64,000 nucleotides of DNA from Nageia nagi (Eukaryota > Pinophyta): assembly GCA_050084985.1 (NCBI GenBank), contig JBITNC010000001.1:167958001-168022000 (forward strand), given 5' to 3'. The notes under the pieces were generated by a model. It searched no databases and was not told the origin of the DNA. It saw nothing but the letters and a program-made list of their open reading frames with translations. How positions within the stretch are numbered: the stretch's first letter is position 1; the number at the start of each line of letters is the position of its first letter. Positions 48,200 through 59,901 of this stretch are shown piece by piece. A program made the position numbers and the translations under genes.

Positions 48200-49775
48200 C
48201 ATAAATTTAACCCTCTAGGTACTGATTATGTGTGGCCAAATTTTGTAGTATGCTAAGCATGTAGTTCTTATTGTTTGCATCTAACACATTAATCATATCA
48301 TGGGTGAATTTATTTTGAATTTTAACTTCTTCTTTTTTCACATTGGTCAACTCCTCTTCTTTTGATGCAAGTTCTTCATCCTTGGCCTTAGTTATTTCAT
48401 CTTTACTAATGAGTATTTTTTGGTTCAACTATTTCTTCCTTGTTTGTATTCAATTCTTCTTTCAAGGTACAATATTTTTCTTTTAGCTTATTTGCAAATA
48501 AAAAATACTAATAATGTTAGTTATATGAGATATGCGCATGCATATGTTTCAAAGGTTAACATTTTATAGGAAGATACTTACAAATTTCATTATCATGATC
48601 AACATGAATAGTTGGTGGGATACCTAACATGATATTTGCACCCTCTACATCCTCCATTGAAGCATTTATAGGATCTACATTGGGGTAATCCTCACTGTCA
48701 TCATTCACCTCATCCTCCATATCCACATCTTCATCCTTCACATCACCCTCATCACTCTCTTCCTTAGATTCTCCTTTTGCAACTATCTCAAGCTCCTCAT
48801 CATCATACAAGTTAAGGGAAATTGGTAGATGTGTATCCCACCATGTAGTGAATAAATATGAGAACTCTATAACTATAGAATCATCATCATTATTAGATCC
48901 CAATCGATCATCCTATAGAGGGGACCAATTCATGGTTCAATGAGGTAATACTTCAAAATCAGATGGGTCTATCGTATGTATCACACACACTCATATCACA
49001 ATATCATATGGAGGATGTATAACTTGACCATGATTGAATTGAAGTATCACATAATTGGTCCTATATGGCTCAACAAATGCCTTCCTTATTTTGAGATAAT
49101 AAGGAGTCTGATTCTAGCTAAGCTTATAAGTGATCTCATCCCATGTTGGATTCCCATATAGTCTATAACATCACTAGGAACAAAAAGATCAATGACCTTC
49201 CACCATTTACCCAAAGCAGTATACACATGTTAAGTTTTATGTTAGATATACCATTGAAACCAATATGTAAGATCATCATCCATCATATCTATAACTAACT
49301 CTGGTGGTAAAAAAAAGTTATATGCTCATATGACCAACATTGAAAAATATATGTATGAGTTACTCTCCTCTCATTCTTCATCACAAATACAAAATTGTAT
49401 AGGTCATGATAAATCTAAGCAAGTATACAAGGGGCCCATGCATATTTCTCCCCCTTCACCATCTTCTTCATAACATGGATCAAGGCATTAAGGAATACTT
49501 CATGGTTCTTACTTGGATACATAATTTAGCCAATACATGTAGTTTTGATCAATATTATATATCGCTTCCATGCATGCATCTTTGAATTACTTTATGGATG
49601 AAGGAATCTTTCTTGGTGATATAAAAATCATCAAAACCTGTTAACCACTTGGAATCTTTTTCTATATTGATCACTATGAAATTATCCTTACTATGCAATA
49701 TTATGGTCCCTTTCATAAAAAGCCACAAGATTTGATATGTATACTCTAAAGTCACTATGATTTCCTTAGTGGGTA
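48200..49775 (-). pseudogene. Antisense extra ORF of unknown function (domain, acidic hinge, coiled coil)
   Basis: Not recognised as a known family. One decayed reading frame runs on the minus strand: an open start (49780-49555, with KDSKWLTGFDDFYITKKDS), then CIQVRTMKYSLMP, GPLVYLLRFI, DMMDDDLTYWFQWYI, ALGKWWKVIDLFVPSDVIDY, and the open stretch 48903-48556 with FSYLFTTWWDTHLPISLNLY. An acidic hinge of Glu/Asp (about 48800-48670) follows, then a Lys/Glu heptad-like coiled coil (48428-48207, KDEITKAKDEELASKEEEL). Frame-internal stops are mainly TAG, TAA or TGA substitutions. It lies antisense to the gag at 44886-47540. Plant Tat-lineage gypsy elements are known to carry extra ORFs in either orientation; membership here is inference. 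A plant mobile domain relationship is worth testing but is not shown. The 5' side is cut by the EF LTR at about 49776. Confidence 0.5.
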
Positions 49776-49950
49776 GGTCCAACAAATCTAACATTCATCC
49801 ATCTAAAAAAATAAGAAACAATAACATAAAAGATAACACACCATGTATAGTGGTTCTTCCAACTCTTGGAAGTACATCCACTTTGAACAATGGTTCTACA
49901 ATGGCTCAATTACTTAATAGAATATAGATGATTCTATAATAGTTCAACTA
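49776..49950 (-). repeat. Truncated 3' LTR of element EF
   Basis: Matches 54125-54245 ('ccaacaaatcta.cattcatc', 'ataaaagataacac', 'gtggttcttccaa'). It lacks the first 45 bp or so (plus side), and most of the U3 part is deleted before the tail sequence resumes at 'attttaacaaatag'. Confidence 0.65.
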
Positions 49951-50639
49951 CTTAACTATTTTAACAAATAGTTTTATAATACAAGTATTAACAAAAAAAT
50001 TAATTTCTTTGTACAAGAGTAGTCATTCAATAATGTGTTGACATGATGAACCTCCATGAACTTGCATACTTGAAGTCACCAGCAATATCAAGAAAAAACT
50101 TGTAATCTATAAGGAACTCATACATAAGATCAATTAGATACATCATATACACTCATATAAGATAGATTTCATCTATAAACTAATCAAATATATCAAATTA
50201 TCACATATGCACAACATTAAAGATGACATACATCATCAATTAAATATCACATGTGCATACTAAACAAAATATCTCATCTATAATATGATATCAATAATAT
50301 CATATGTGCACAACATTATTAGATGCATAATTAAGTAAATGATATAAATACATTCTCAACTAAAAAAAATTAAATTTTGATTTATATATTTTTTTATTTT
50401 AGATCATTATTTTGTATTTGTTAATGATATATGAGGGTATATGAAGGTGTTATCATATCATAATATTTCATAATTTAATTTTTCTTTTGATGATAACTTC
50501 ACCAAATAAATACTTATGTGACTATGTTATCTTAACCATGTTACAAACGATCAAATGCCATCTTAACTAAACCATTAAGTTAAGGTTTTCAAAGGCATAA
50601 CCACTTGACTAAATCAAGATTTATAAACCATAAGTGCCA

Positions 50640-50835
50640 AATTGACCAAACACATAAAATAAAATTGAATTTACCAAAAGTGAGTCAAGATGCTACAATA
50701 AATAAACTTGACTTTACCAAAAGTGAGTCAATATGCCATAACAAATAAATTCAACTTTACCAAGAGTGAGTTAAGATGCCATAACAAATAAATTTGATTT
50801 TACCAAGAGTGAGTCAAGATGCCATCTTAATCATG
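50640..50835. repeat. Tandem repeat, about 45-bp unit (about 4 copies) in EF tail
   Basis: Same 'cttgactttacc' + 'aagtgagtcaa.atgcca' unit as 21130-21262. Confidence 0.8.
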
Positions 50836-50899
50836 TTGCTAGTTAAGATGAATACAATAGAAAAAAGTAGCATTCATCTAATAAGAATGCAAGTTTCTA

Positions 50900-51100
50900 T
50901 CAAAAAATGTAATGTGAAAGAAGGGTAAACTTTTTTAACCACTCCAAAATTCAATAATCATGAAAAAAGTCAAACCTTTTCAACTACTCCAAGGTTTGAC
51001 ACATATGGAGAAGGAAAAACCTTTTTAACCACTCTAACAATGTAGTTATGGAGAAGGGAGAACCTTTTTAACCATTTCATACACTACAACTTGCTAACAA
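50900..51100. repeat. Tandem repeat, about 55-bp unit (3-4 copies) in EF tail
   Basis: Diverged copies containing 'aacctttttaaccactc', each followed by a short spacer with 'tatggagaa' or 'catgaaaaa'. Confidence 0.65.
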
Positions 51101-51299
51101 ATAGGAATATGATAAATAATCTATCATCATGGTTATACTTCTCAATATGAAAGTAAAAAAATTAGACAAATAATCCATCGTCATAGATATAACTTCTCAA
51201 TATGAAAGTAAAATATGGTAAACAGTGCACTATAATTTATCATGAAAATGCTAAACTAATACTTATAGTCACAACCCTCCTAAAGATGAAGTAAGCATT

Positions 51300-54069
51300 A
51301 TTTCAATCCTTCTTGAGGATAAATTTACCAACCCAAGCAATTAGAATTTATAAAAAATATCAATGAAGTTTTACTTTGATAGATAATAACACAAAGTCAC
51401 ATCAAAATTTATTTCTTGATAAAAAATATGCTTGAATTTTATACTTCCCCTTAAGAGTAAGTTCATCAATAATTTTAGCATATTACAAAGCTTTACAAAT
51501 GTAAAGAGGAATGTACACTTTTAAAAATATATTGTACATTTCATTTTCAAAGCAAGATTAATATTGCATTATCAATATCCTCGATAAATCTTATAGATAA
51601 AGTTTAAAAACTTTTCACTCTAACAAGTATATTAACCAAAGTGTACAATTAAAAAAAATTGAGGATTAATATACAACAATTCTAATATTGAGAAAGTTTA
51701 CATACTCTACTCCAACAAGAATATATGTAAAATAAAAAAAATTTCATCCAACTTAATATTAATAACAATATGTACAATTAATGAGCATAGTTTGCAAAAA
51801 ATTTGCACAAACTTTTACTTCAAACGATATGCATGAAAAAAAAATTATTTTAGAAGTTCAAAAACTTCTAAATCAACCATTGATATAAAATAGCAAATAT
51901 GTAGATATACAGAATTTTAAATATATCAATTCATAGTTCAGTGCACATCAAGCAGAATACATCTTTTGCAATATAAATCAATGCAAATGCAACCAATAAA
52001 GATCATGTATATCATAAGATTTGAAAAATTTTACACAATTTTATTTCAAACACTATGGATGTTTAAGCACATCATGCAAATCTATTCCATAAATTTTCAT
52101 TTCAAACAATATGCACATTTATTACTTAAAAACTAAATATCAAGCATAATTCTTTGAGCAATATCAATGTATCATAATCTGTATATCCAAACAACATAAT
52201 GCAACACAAATTTTCATTTTAACAATATGCATATAGAAGCATAACAACAATGCTACTTCCCCCTTTTTTCTTTTGTCACATTGAATTTTAGATAAGACAT
52301 AAGAAAAGAAATAGCATCAATTTAGGCATAATTAATTTATTTTAATAAAATTTGCATTCAACTTTTATCATACTTTGATTGACTTGCCAGTTTTACCTTG
52401 AAAATTTGTCATTGTTGCATTGATCATTTGCTAAAAAAAATTGCAAAAAAAGAAAAATTACCTTTAACAATTTTGCAAAATTTAATCAAAAAATGGTTGC
52501 ATTAAAAAAAATTGTTTTTCAAATTAACTTTGACCATTTTCTCAATATAAATTACCAGAAAATTATGAACATAATCTAAATTTTTTTTTAATAAAAATTT
52601 CCATTTAAAAAAAAACTCACATGAAAAACAAGATACCGTTAAATATAATGACCCTCCAAAAAAAAATCCATCAAAATCTTTGTGCAAAAAAAAAACTTTT
52701 GCCAAAAAAATAAAAACAAAATACCTCTTAAAAGGTAAGCAACCTTTAGAAAAGCACTTTATAAAAGGAAACCTGCTAAAGTGCTGCTCCTGAGAATCGT
52801 CAGGCACTATCGTGGGAGTTGAAGAATAAAAATTAATGCAGAATTCAGTAGACACCCGAATTATGATCGGATGGGCCAAAAACGCACTTGAGGCTGCATA
52901 GAGGGTAGAAAAGCACTCAAATCCTTCCCAAAGTTCCTAAATATAATATCAGAATTTACAGCTTGCAGAGTGTGTGATGAATTTTCCAGCAGCGTCTTTC
53001 CATTTGGATAATAGTTTGAATTCCAAATTTCTTTCTAATTTTCAGGAACAAAGGGAAATATTGGAGGAGTAGAGAAAGCTGGCAGAGCTTCTATAGTTTT
53101 CTTTTCCTTTCTTTGCTTGGGATTAGTTTAGATTTCGAAGAACTCACACAAAATCAAACCAAAATAATGAGATATTGTTTTTCCACAAAATTTGCAACCT
53201 CAAGTTCTCTTCTGAGAATTATTCGTGTTCAATAGGAATAGGATTCTTTCCTGCTTAACTCCAAATTTGCAAGGATTTCCCACTAACTATGTACAAATAT
53301 TTGTATATATTTGCATTCTGATTCTGGATTTTTTATTTTTTAAGAGTAATTTTTTTTTATGTATTTAATACATTTTCTATTAAATATCAAAATATCTCTC
53401 TTTTTTAATAATAAAAATAAGATTTTTTTATAAAAAAATATACACTATTTTACAATTTTTATATTATAAAAAAATTATTTTTGTAAACCATTGTTAAAGA
53501 GTTTTCTTTTTAAATAAATTTTGCAAGAGTATTACTTAAATAGCAAATATTTCAACTTTCTTGCAAAAAAAGTTTTATTACAAAAATCACACATTAGATT
53601 TTTGTAGAGTTGCAATAATAAGATTTTAGCATAGTGTTAAAAAATTAATTTTTAAGATTTCAAAAATCTAACCATGTATCATATGCTAGATCTAACTTCA
53701 AATACTACTAACATGTTACTAACATAAGATGTTAGATCTTAGTCGATTACTCTTAGCATAAACATGTTAGTATAGATATCAAATCACAAGATTTATAATC
53801 TAACCATATAGCACATGTTAGATTTAACACAAAATACTACTATGTAATTAAGGTAAAATTTATCTTAAATTTGAACACATTATCTTCAAGATAAAAATAT
53901 TTTAGTATATATATTAGCTTTCAATTTCAAAAAATGAGAAATTGAAATTGATTAACCAATGAAGTTTCAAATAAAATTGAAACAAAGTTAGGAAATAGGT
54001 ATACTTTGCATTTGAGGAGAGTTACCTTAAAATCATCAAGAAAACATTTGAGGAGATCACAACAACGAA
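51300..54069 (-). other. Non-coding middle and leader of EF
   Basis: AT-rich with A-tracts. 51300-52440 has no coding resemblance. A GC-richer, CG-containing block lies at about 52740-53330 between A/T-rich flanks, comparable in position to the leader blocks of A and D. The open frame 52502-52879 spans an A-tract and part of this block and has no motif. From 53340 to 54060 the sequence is again very AT-rich, with short repeats of 'catgttagatct' type phrases (about 53690-53830). Confidence 0.5.
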
Positions 54070-54082
54070 GGCTTAGATACCA
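54070..54082 (-). other. Primer binding site of element EF
   Basis: The minus strand reads TGGTATCTAAGCC, two mismatches to the initiator-Met tRNA PBS of element A, and lies 2 nt from the LTR. Confidence 0.75.
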
Positions 54083-54084
54083 CT

Positions 54085-54257
54085 TGATGGAATTGAAGGA
54101 TTCCATAAACCAAGATCTCCTTGAAGCTTCTCCAACAAATCTAAAATTCATCTATTTATAAAAGCAAAAAATAATCAAATAAAAGATAACATGCCATGTA
54201 TAGTGGTTCCTCCAATTCTTAGGAGTACATCCACTTTGAACCATCTCTTCTCTTACT
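54085..54257 (-). repeat. 5' LTR of element EF, part 1 (before insertion)
   Basis: Starts tgatggaattgaagg like the LTR of B at 19746. It continues through the family's 'gtatagtggttcctccaa' segment to the target site TTACT, where the younger copia inserted. Confidence 0.75.
54253..54257. repeat. Target site duplication (left) of the nested copia
   Basis: TTACT, identical to 59902-59906. Perfect 5-bp duplication, defining 54258-59901 as one insertion. Confidence 0.92.
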
Positions 54258-54537
54258 TAAAAGGATTTGCAAAGAAAACAAATCAAGCCCAAAAACACAG
54301 AAACTGTGTAACACCACAAATCTGAAGAAGTTCAATCAAAACTGATCGATTCATCTTGAAATGAGAATTAAGCCCAGAATAAATAGGGCAAATCACAAAC
54401 TAATTTACAACAGCATGCCAACCATGCGGGAGCAAAATGCATAAGTAGACAAATATGTGGTTATTCGTAACAGCCCAACTAGAATAGTAAAAACTAAGGA
54501 AAAATTAATTAACCTTAGTGAAATTAATATTCTAACA
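54258..54537 (-). repeat. 3' LTR of the nested copia
   Basis: 280 bp, TGTTAG...TTTTA in element orientation. The terminal dinucleotide is TA rather than CA in both LTRs, so it was probably so in the parent element. Confidence 0.95.
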
Positions 54538-54545
54538 CCCCCCTT
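54538..54545 (-). other. Polypurine tract of the nested copia
   Basis: The minus strand reads AAGGGGGG directly before the 3' LTR start TGTTAG. Confidence 0.92.
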
Positions 54546-54706
54546 AAGTGAACAAGGAAAGAAAGTGGCGTACCCATAAAAAATGAGTCCCGGTAACAAG
54601 GCCTGATCAGGTACTCATGTACAATATGTGCAAAAAAGTCTACTGCAAGATGATGAAAAAACCATCTCACAATAGATGAGGGAGGATGGAGAGGAAGATG
54701 TCCTCA

Positions 54707-57700
54707 TCAACAGCCCCCAAGGACAACTTCCTTCACCCCAATCAAGCCATGCAACTGAAGAAAATGAGGTGGTGCAAAGGATTTAGTGAAGATATCTGCA
54801 ACCTGGTCCGCTGTAGGAATGTACTCCAAGCTGAGAATGTGATCCTGAATATGCTAATGGATGAAGTGCATGTGAACCTCAATATGTTTGGTGCGCTGAT
54901 GCTCAACAGGATTACACGAAATATGAATCGCGCTTTGATTATCACACCAAAGAACTGTGGTCCTAGACTAAGAAAATCCAAACTCCTCCAATAATTATCG
55001 AAGCCAAAGTGCCTCCTGACTCGCATAAATAGCTGCTCGGTATTCTGCCTCAATTGATGAAAGGGCAATAGCCTGTTGCTTCTTGCACAACCAAGTAATA
55101 GGGGAAGAACCAAGATAAAAAACATAGCCAGAAGTAGAACGACGATCATCAGAAGAGCCAACCCAATCAGAATTGGTATATCCACTCAACACTAGATCAC
55201 CTCTCATGTAATGTAGACCATAGTGAGTAGTGCCCCTCACATATCGAAGAATCCTCTTGGCTGCCTGCCAATGAGACTCATGAGGGGTCTGTGCAAAACG
55301 TGAAACAAGCCCAACAGCATATGAAATGTCTAATCGAGTATGAGTGAGATAGAGAAGACTCCCAACCAACTGGCGATACAAAGTAGCATCACACAATGGT
55401 GAAGTGCAAGAGGAAGTCAAAGTTACTCCACTCTGAAAAGGTGTTGGAGAAGGATTACAATCAGCCATCCTAAACCGATGAAGAAGATCCAAGGCATATT
55501 TCTGCTGAGAAATAGAAATCCCTGTATCCATCTGTGTCACCTGAAAACCAAGAAAGTAGTGGGCCAAGCCAAGATCTGCCATCTCAAAGCGCTCAGAAAG
55601 AGCTTGCTGAACTACCTGAATGTGAGAACGTGAAGTGCCGGTGAGAAGAAGGTCATCTACATAAAACACCAAAATAGTGATATCTACTCCATGTCGCCAA
55701 ATATAGACTGTAGGGTTAGAGGAACATCGAACAAAATCAATGGAGAGAAGAAAAGTGTCCATCTTTTCATACCATGCCCTAGGAGCTTGTTTGAGGCCAT
55801 AGAGTGATTTCTTAAGCCTACAAACAAGTGCAGAATCCTAGACAAAATCGATAGCCTGCTCTTTATAGATCTCCTCATGCAAATCACCATGCAAAAAAGC
55901 ACTCTTCACATCTATCTAAAATACTGACCATCCTTAAGCAGTAGCAAGAGCAAGTACAAGGCGAACAGAATCCATCTTGGCTATAGGAGCAAAGGTCTCA
56001 AAATAATCAATCCCTTCAACCTATGAGAACCCCTTAGCAACAAGACGAGCCTTATACTTGTCAATGGAACCATCAGCTGCATACTTGGTTCAGTACACCC
56101 ATTTACATCGAACCAACTTCCTCCCATGAGGTAAAGGAATAAGCTCCCAAGTATCATTCTTCATCAAAGAAGAATACTCAACCGCCATAGCATCATCCCA
56201 CTCTGGTAAACCATGGGCCTCTGAAAAAGTCTCTGGATCACCTAAATGTGCCTGACCAACAAGACTAGAACCAGTGGAATGGTGACAAGGAGGAAGATCC
56301 TTAATGAAAGGTGTTGCATCCTCAAGTGTAGAGCGAGCCCATTTGGGCATGTGCCTACCATCAGTGGAAGAAGATGCAACATCAAGAGGACGAGAAGAAG
56401 GAGCTACATCAGGTGGTGGAGATGGAGGAGGATCAATAGATGATGTAGGAGCAACAACCTTAGGAATATCCTCTCCATGAAGGATCTCAGAAGATGTGTC
56501 ATGGGAGTCAGGTAAGACCAAGGAATGAGAAAAAGAGGGAGAAGTAGGAAGGCGCTCATCAAACTGAACATGAGTGTGGAAGAAAAGATCATGGGTGTCA
56601 GGATCAATTAATCTATACACCTTCATATCCTCACTATAACCAACAAAAATGAGAGGCTTACTCTTTTTTTCCAAGGCCTTAAGCTTGCACTTTGGAATGA
56701 AGGCCCAAGCATGACTACCAAATACTCTGAAACATGACACATCAGGCTTGGTTCCACTCCAAGCCTCTTCAGGAGTCATATGATCAAGAGCCTGATGAGG
56801 AGTATGATTCTGAATGTAGTTCGCATAATTGACTGCCTCAGCCCAAAAAATAGGAGGCAAGTCTCGAGAATGCATCATACAACTAGCCATCTCCTTCAAT
56901 GTTCTGTTCTTCCTTTCTGTAACTCCATTCTGCTATGGGGTGTGGGGAACTGAATGCTGATGAATTATACCATGCTTCTGAAGGAACTCTGAAAACTCAG
57001 TACTGAAATACTCCCCCCCATTATCTGTGCGAAGCTTCTTAATGCAACTAGAAGATTGATTCTCGACCAAAGCCTTGAAAACTTTGAAATGAGCAAAGAC
57101 ATCACTCTTGTACTTAAGAAAATACACCCAAGTACATCTTGAGAAATCATCAATGAATGTAAGTGCATATCGAGCTCCAGTGAAAGACGAGTGTGGAAAA
57201 ACCATCAAGTCACTATGCACCAACTCTAAAAGAGAAGATGCATAATTGGCATTACCTTTAGGAAAAAGGTCTTGGTGTTGTTTCCCAAGAGCACAACCAG
57301 GACAAACACCATCAAAACAAGACACCTTAGGTAAGCCAATGACCATATTATGAGCATGCAACTCCTGCAAATATCCATAGTTGAGATGACCAAACCTCTC
57401 ATGCCAAAGTCTACTCACAGAATCTACATGGGAAACCAACCCAGTACCTGAATCATCATCAAATCCCTTAAAATGATACAACTGTAAGGAATGATCAACA
57501 TCACCACGAGAAATAAGGGATTGGGGTTCATTCAAACTCCGTATCTCAAAATCATCAGGAGTGAACAACACAGTCCTCCCCCCAGTATTACAAATCTGAT
57601 ATATGGAAAGAAGGTTGGAAGAGAGCTCAGGAACCAAAAGCACATCAAGGATGCGACCACCATCAACTGGAACATCCCCTTTTCCCTTCACAGAGATGTG

Positions 57701-58681
57701 AGAGGAATCACCAACCTTAATGCTAGAAGTAGAAGTAGAACAAAGAGATGGAAAAGACTCCGTGCATGGAGTCATGTGATGAGAGGCACCTGAATCCATA
57801 ACCCATCTATCTGAAATCGAATGTCCTTTCCCACGAACATTTAAAGCCTTGCCTAATACATGAGAAGATTCAAATTTTTGCTTCCTTTTATCATCTTTCA
57901 TCCTTTTATAACACTTTTCAATTACATGACCAAGCTTCCCACAATAGGAACAAGCAGGCTTCTCTTTGTCTGGAGTGGATTTAGAATCAGGAGCTTTAGG
58001 AGCTGGCTAAGAAGTAGGAGTTTTAGGCTTAGGCTTGGGCTTACCCTTACCTTTAGATGCAATCAATGCTTTAGATGAAGATGAAGATGTCTCAAGAGTT
58101 GAAAGTTTAGACTCTTCCCTTGTAAGATGCTCACAAAACTCTTCCAACTTAGGCATTATGAATTTATCACCCATAGCATCTTTTGTAGAGAGGAATGTAG
58201 AAGCAAATACATGAAATGGACCCTTCAACTTTGATAAAATAAAATAGATGCATTCATCCTCTTTCTTCTTTTTACTAGCACCCATCAATTGTATGTACAA
58301 TTCTTTGAATTTAGTGAGATAATTGACCATGGTGGGAAAATCATTAGGAGACAAAGCAATAAGTTGAGCATCAATTTGCATAGCCCTCATGGTGTCAACT
58401 TTACCAAACAAGGATTCCAATTTATCCCATGCATCATGTAGTGTGGTAATATTATCAAGATGAAACCATAAACTCTCACTAACATTTGCTTTAATCAACC
58501 CAAATGCTTCACCAGTTGCCTTTGTAAATGACCAAGTTTCATAATCAGATTTGAATGTGAACTTTTGTTCCTTAATGAGTGTGTTTAATCCTCTTTGTGC
58601 CAATATTGTCAACATTCATGGCTTCCAAATGTGATAGTTATGAGGTGTGAGAGGTTCAATTTTAAATGAAGAATGCTCCAT
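54707..58681 (-). pseudogene. Copia Gag-PR-INT-RT-RNase H polyprotein, one register with 11 premature stops
   Basis: 1325 codons in a single uninterrupted register without any frameshift. The start is ATG at 58679-58681 (MEHSSFKIEPLTPHNYHIWK, the usual copia Gag opening); the end is TGA at 54707-54709. Gag: zinc knuckle at 57911-57952 with C-x2-C-x4-H-x4-C complete. Protease: D-S-G at 57788-57796 in WVMDSGASHH. Integrase: HERFGHLNY near 57390-57410, CPGC near 57286-57309, catalytic Asp in VHSDLM, Asp in LRTDNGGEY, Glu in GVTERKNR. RT: YVDD at 55652-55663. RNase H: NSDW, SSIEAEYRAA and WCDNQSAI keep the catalytic acids. Premature stops: TGA 58616, TAG 58007, TAG 56933, TGA 56090, TAG 56021, TAA 55934, TAG 55916, TAG 55838, TAA 54995, TAG 54968, TAG 54854 (left coordinate of each). 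Most lie where family comparison suggests Gln or Arg. Non-functional, though all catalytic residues remain. Confidence 0.95.
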
Positions 58682-59609
58682 CTCAAGAACCAATAAGGAA
58701 CCAAGCGACAAGAGGTGCAAAAATCAACACCCAACACAAGAAGACCCCACCCAAATTTTATTCACTTTTAAATGACCCCCCTAAGAAACTTACCGTTAAG
58801 GCTTACAATGTTACTAGTTTGGAAGATCTCGTCTCCAGCTTTACAATGCAAAAAATGGCACCTCAATCAGAGTCTGTTTGCTCAAGTTATGGAATTAAAT
58901 GTGTTTGCCTTCCAAATCAATTAAATGGCCCTTTAAAACTATAGAACAATTAAAATTTATTTTTCTAATTTAAAAAAAAAATTAGAAAATAAACTTTTTT
59001 TTTAATTTTTTTTGAAACTATAGGGGAAGCAGCCAGAAAAATAAATAAATCAACCTGTGCACACCAGATCGTGTGATGGAGAAAATGAAGCCGTGCATGA
59101 GGAAAAAAATGGTGCCAGTCAGTAGGAGAAGAGAGTGGGTTTCCAAGGGGCTACAAACATACAGGAGTCCAACCAGATCTACAATAAGTAAGCCATGGGA
59201 GTACAAAGTGTGTGGGTTGACAAGAAGTCAGAGATGCCACGCGGTGACTAAGTGATGTGAAGGTCTACAAATGAAACTATAAATAGATCCACCAAGTATG
59301 TCAAGTCACCATGGAAGCCTCCCTATAGAGCCCGTTCGAGCCAGATTTGAAATTTAAGCAACAAGCAAAGATGTTTGCACCCAATCTAACAGAGCCAAAA
59401 CCTTAGAGACTTCTGCCATAACACGTAACCTGATTCTGAAAATGGGTTTGCAATAAGGGCATGAAGACTTGCAAGCAGGCCAAAGGAAGGCCATGCACAA
59501 GTAGAGAAATAACCAAAACACGTCCAAACCAAAGACACCAAAAAAAATCACTCAGGAAGAATCAGAAAAAAGAACTTCAAGATTTGAATGCTTGCAAGAT
59601 TTCTAAACA
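58682..59609 (-). other. Leader of the nested copia
   Basis: About 0.9 kb between PBS and gag start. No coding motif; short frames (58666-58944, 59073-59255 and others) lack features. An A/T-homopolymer stretch lies at 58960-59020. Confidence 0.7.
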
Positions 59610-59621
59610 GCTCTGAAACCA
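59610..59621 (-). other. Primer binding site of the nested copia
   Basis: The minus strand reads TGGTTTCAGAGC, abutting the LTR with no gap; one mismatch to the initiator-Met tRNA PBS. Confidence 0.92.
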
Positions 59622-59901
59622 TAAAAGGATTTGCAAAGAAAATAAATCAAGCCCAAGAACACAGAAACTGTGTAACACCATAAATCTGAAGAAGTTCAAT
59701 CAAAACTGATCGATTCATCTTGAAATGAGAGTTAAGCCCAGAATAAATAGGGCAAATCACAAACTAATTTACAACAGCATGCCAACCATGCGGGAGCAAA
59801 ATGCACAAGTAGACAAATATGTGGTTATTCGTAACAGCCCAGCTAGAATAGTAAAAACTAAGGAAAAATTAATTAACCCTAGTGAACTTAATATTCTAAC
59901 A
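59622..59901 (-). repeat. 5' LTR of the nested copia
   Basis: 280 bp, aligned without gaps to 54258-54537 with 8 substitutions. Confidence 0.95.

Larger units (their letters stand above)
54258..59901 (-). mobile_element. Structurally complete Ty1/copia element, youngest layer
   Basis: 5644 bp, minus orientation: 5' LTR 59622-59901, PBS 59610-59621, gag-pol 58681-54707, PPT 54538-54545, 3' LTR 54258-54537, perfect TTACT target duplication. Both LTRs are exactly 280 bp and differ at 8 sites by hand count (7 transitions, 1 transversion; 2.9%). It keeps far more CG dinucleotides than its surroundings. It belongs to a different copia family from A, B, D and EF: much shorter LTRs, short leader, unrelated LTR sequence. 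The order of insertion is clear: it interrupts the 5' LTR of EF. Confidence 0.96.

Noticed and set aside
52502-52879. 125-residue minus-strand open frame
   Set aside because: Phe/Lys-rich from A-tracts plus part of a GC-richer leader block; no motif, no start context, no relatives in the window.
54686-54994. 102-residue plus-strand frame
   Set aside because: Antisense shadow of the copia RNase H region.
55684-55902. Overlapping minus-strand frame over the copia RT
   Set aside because: Out-of-register shadow of the polyprotein; the true register reads straight through this region.
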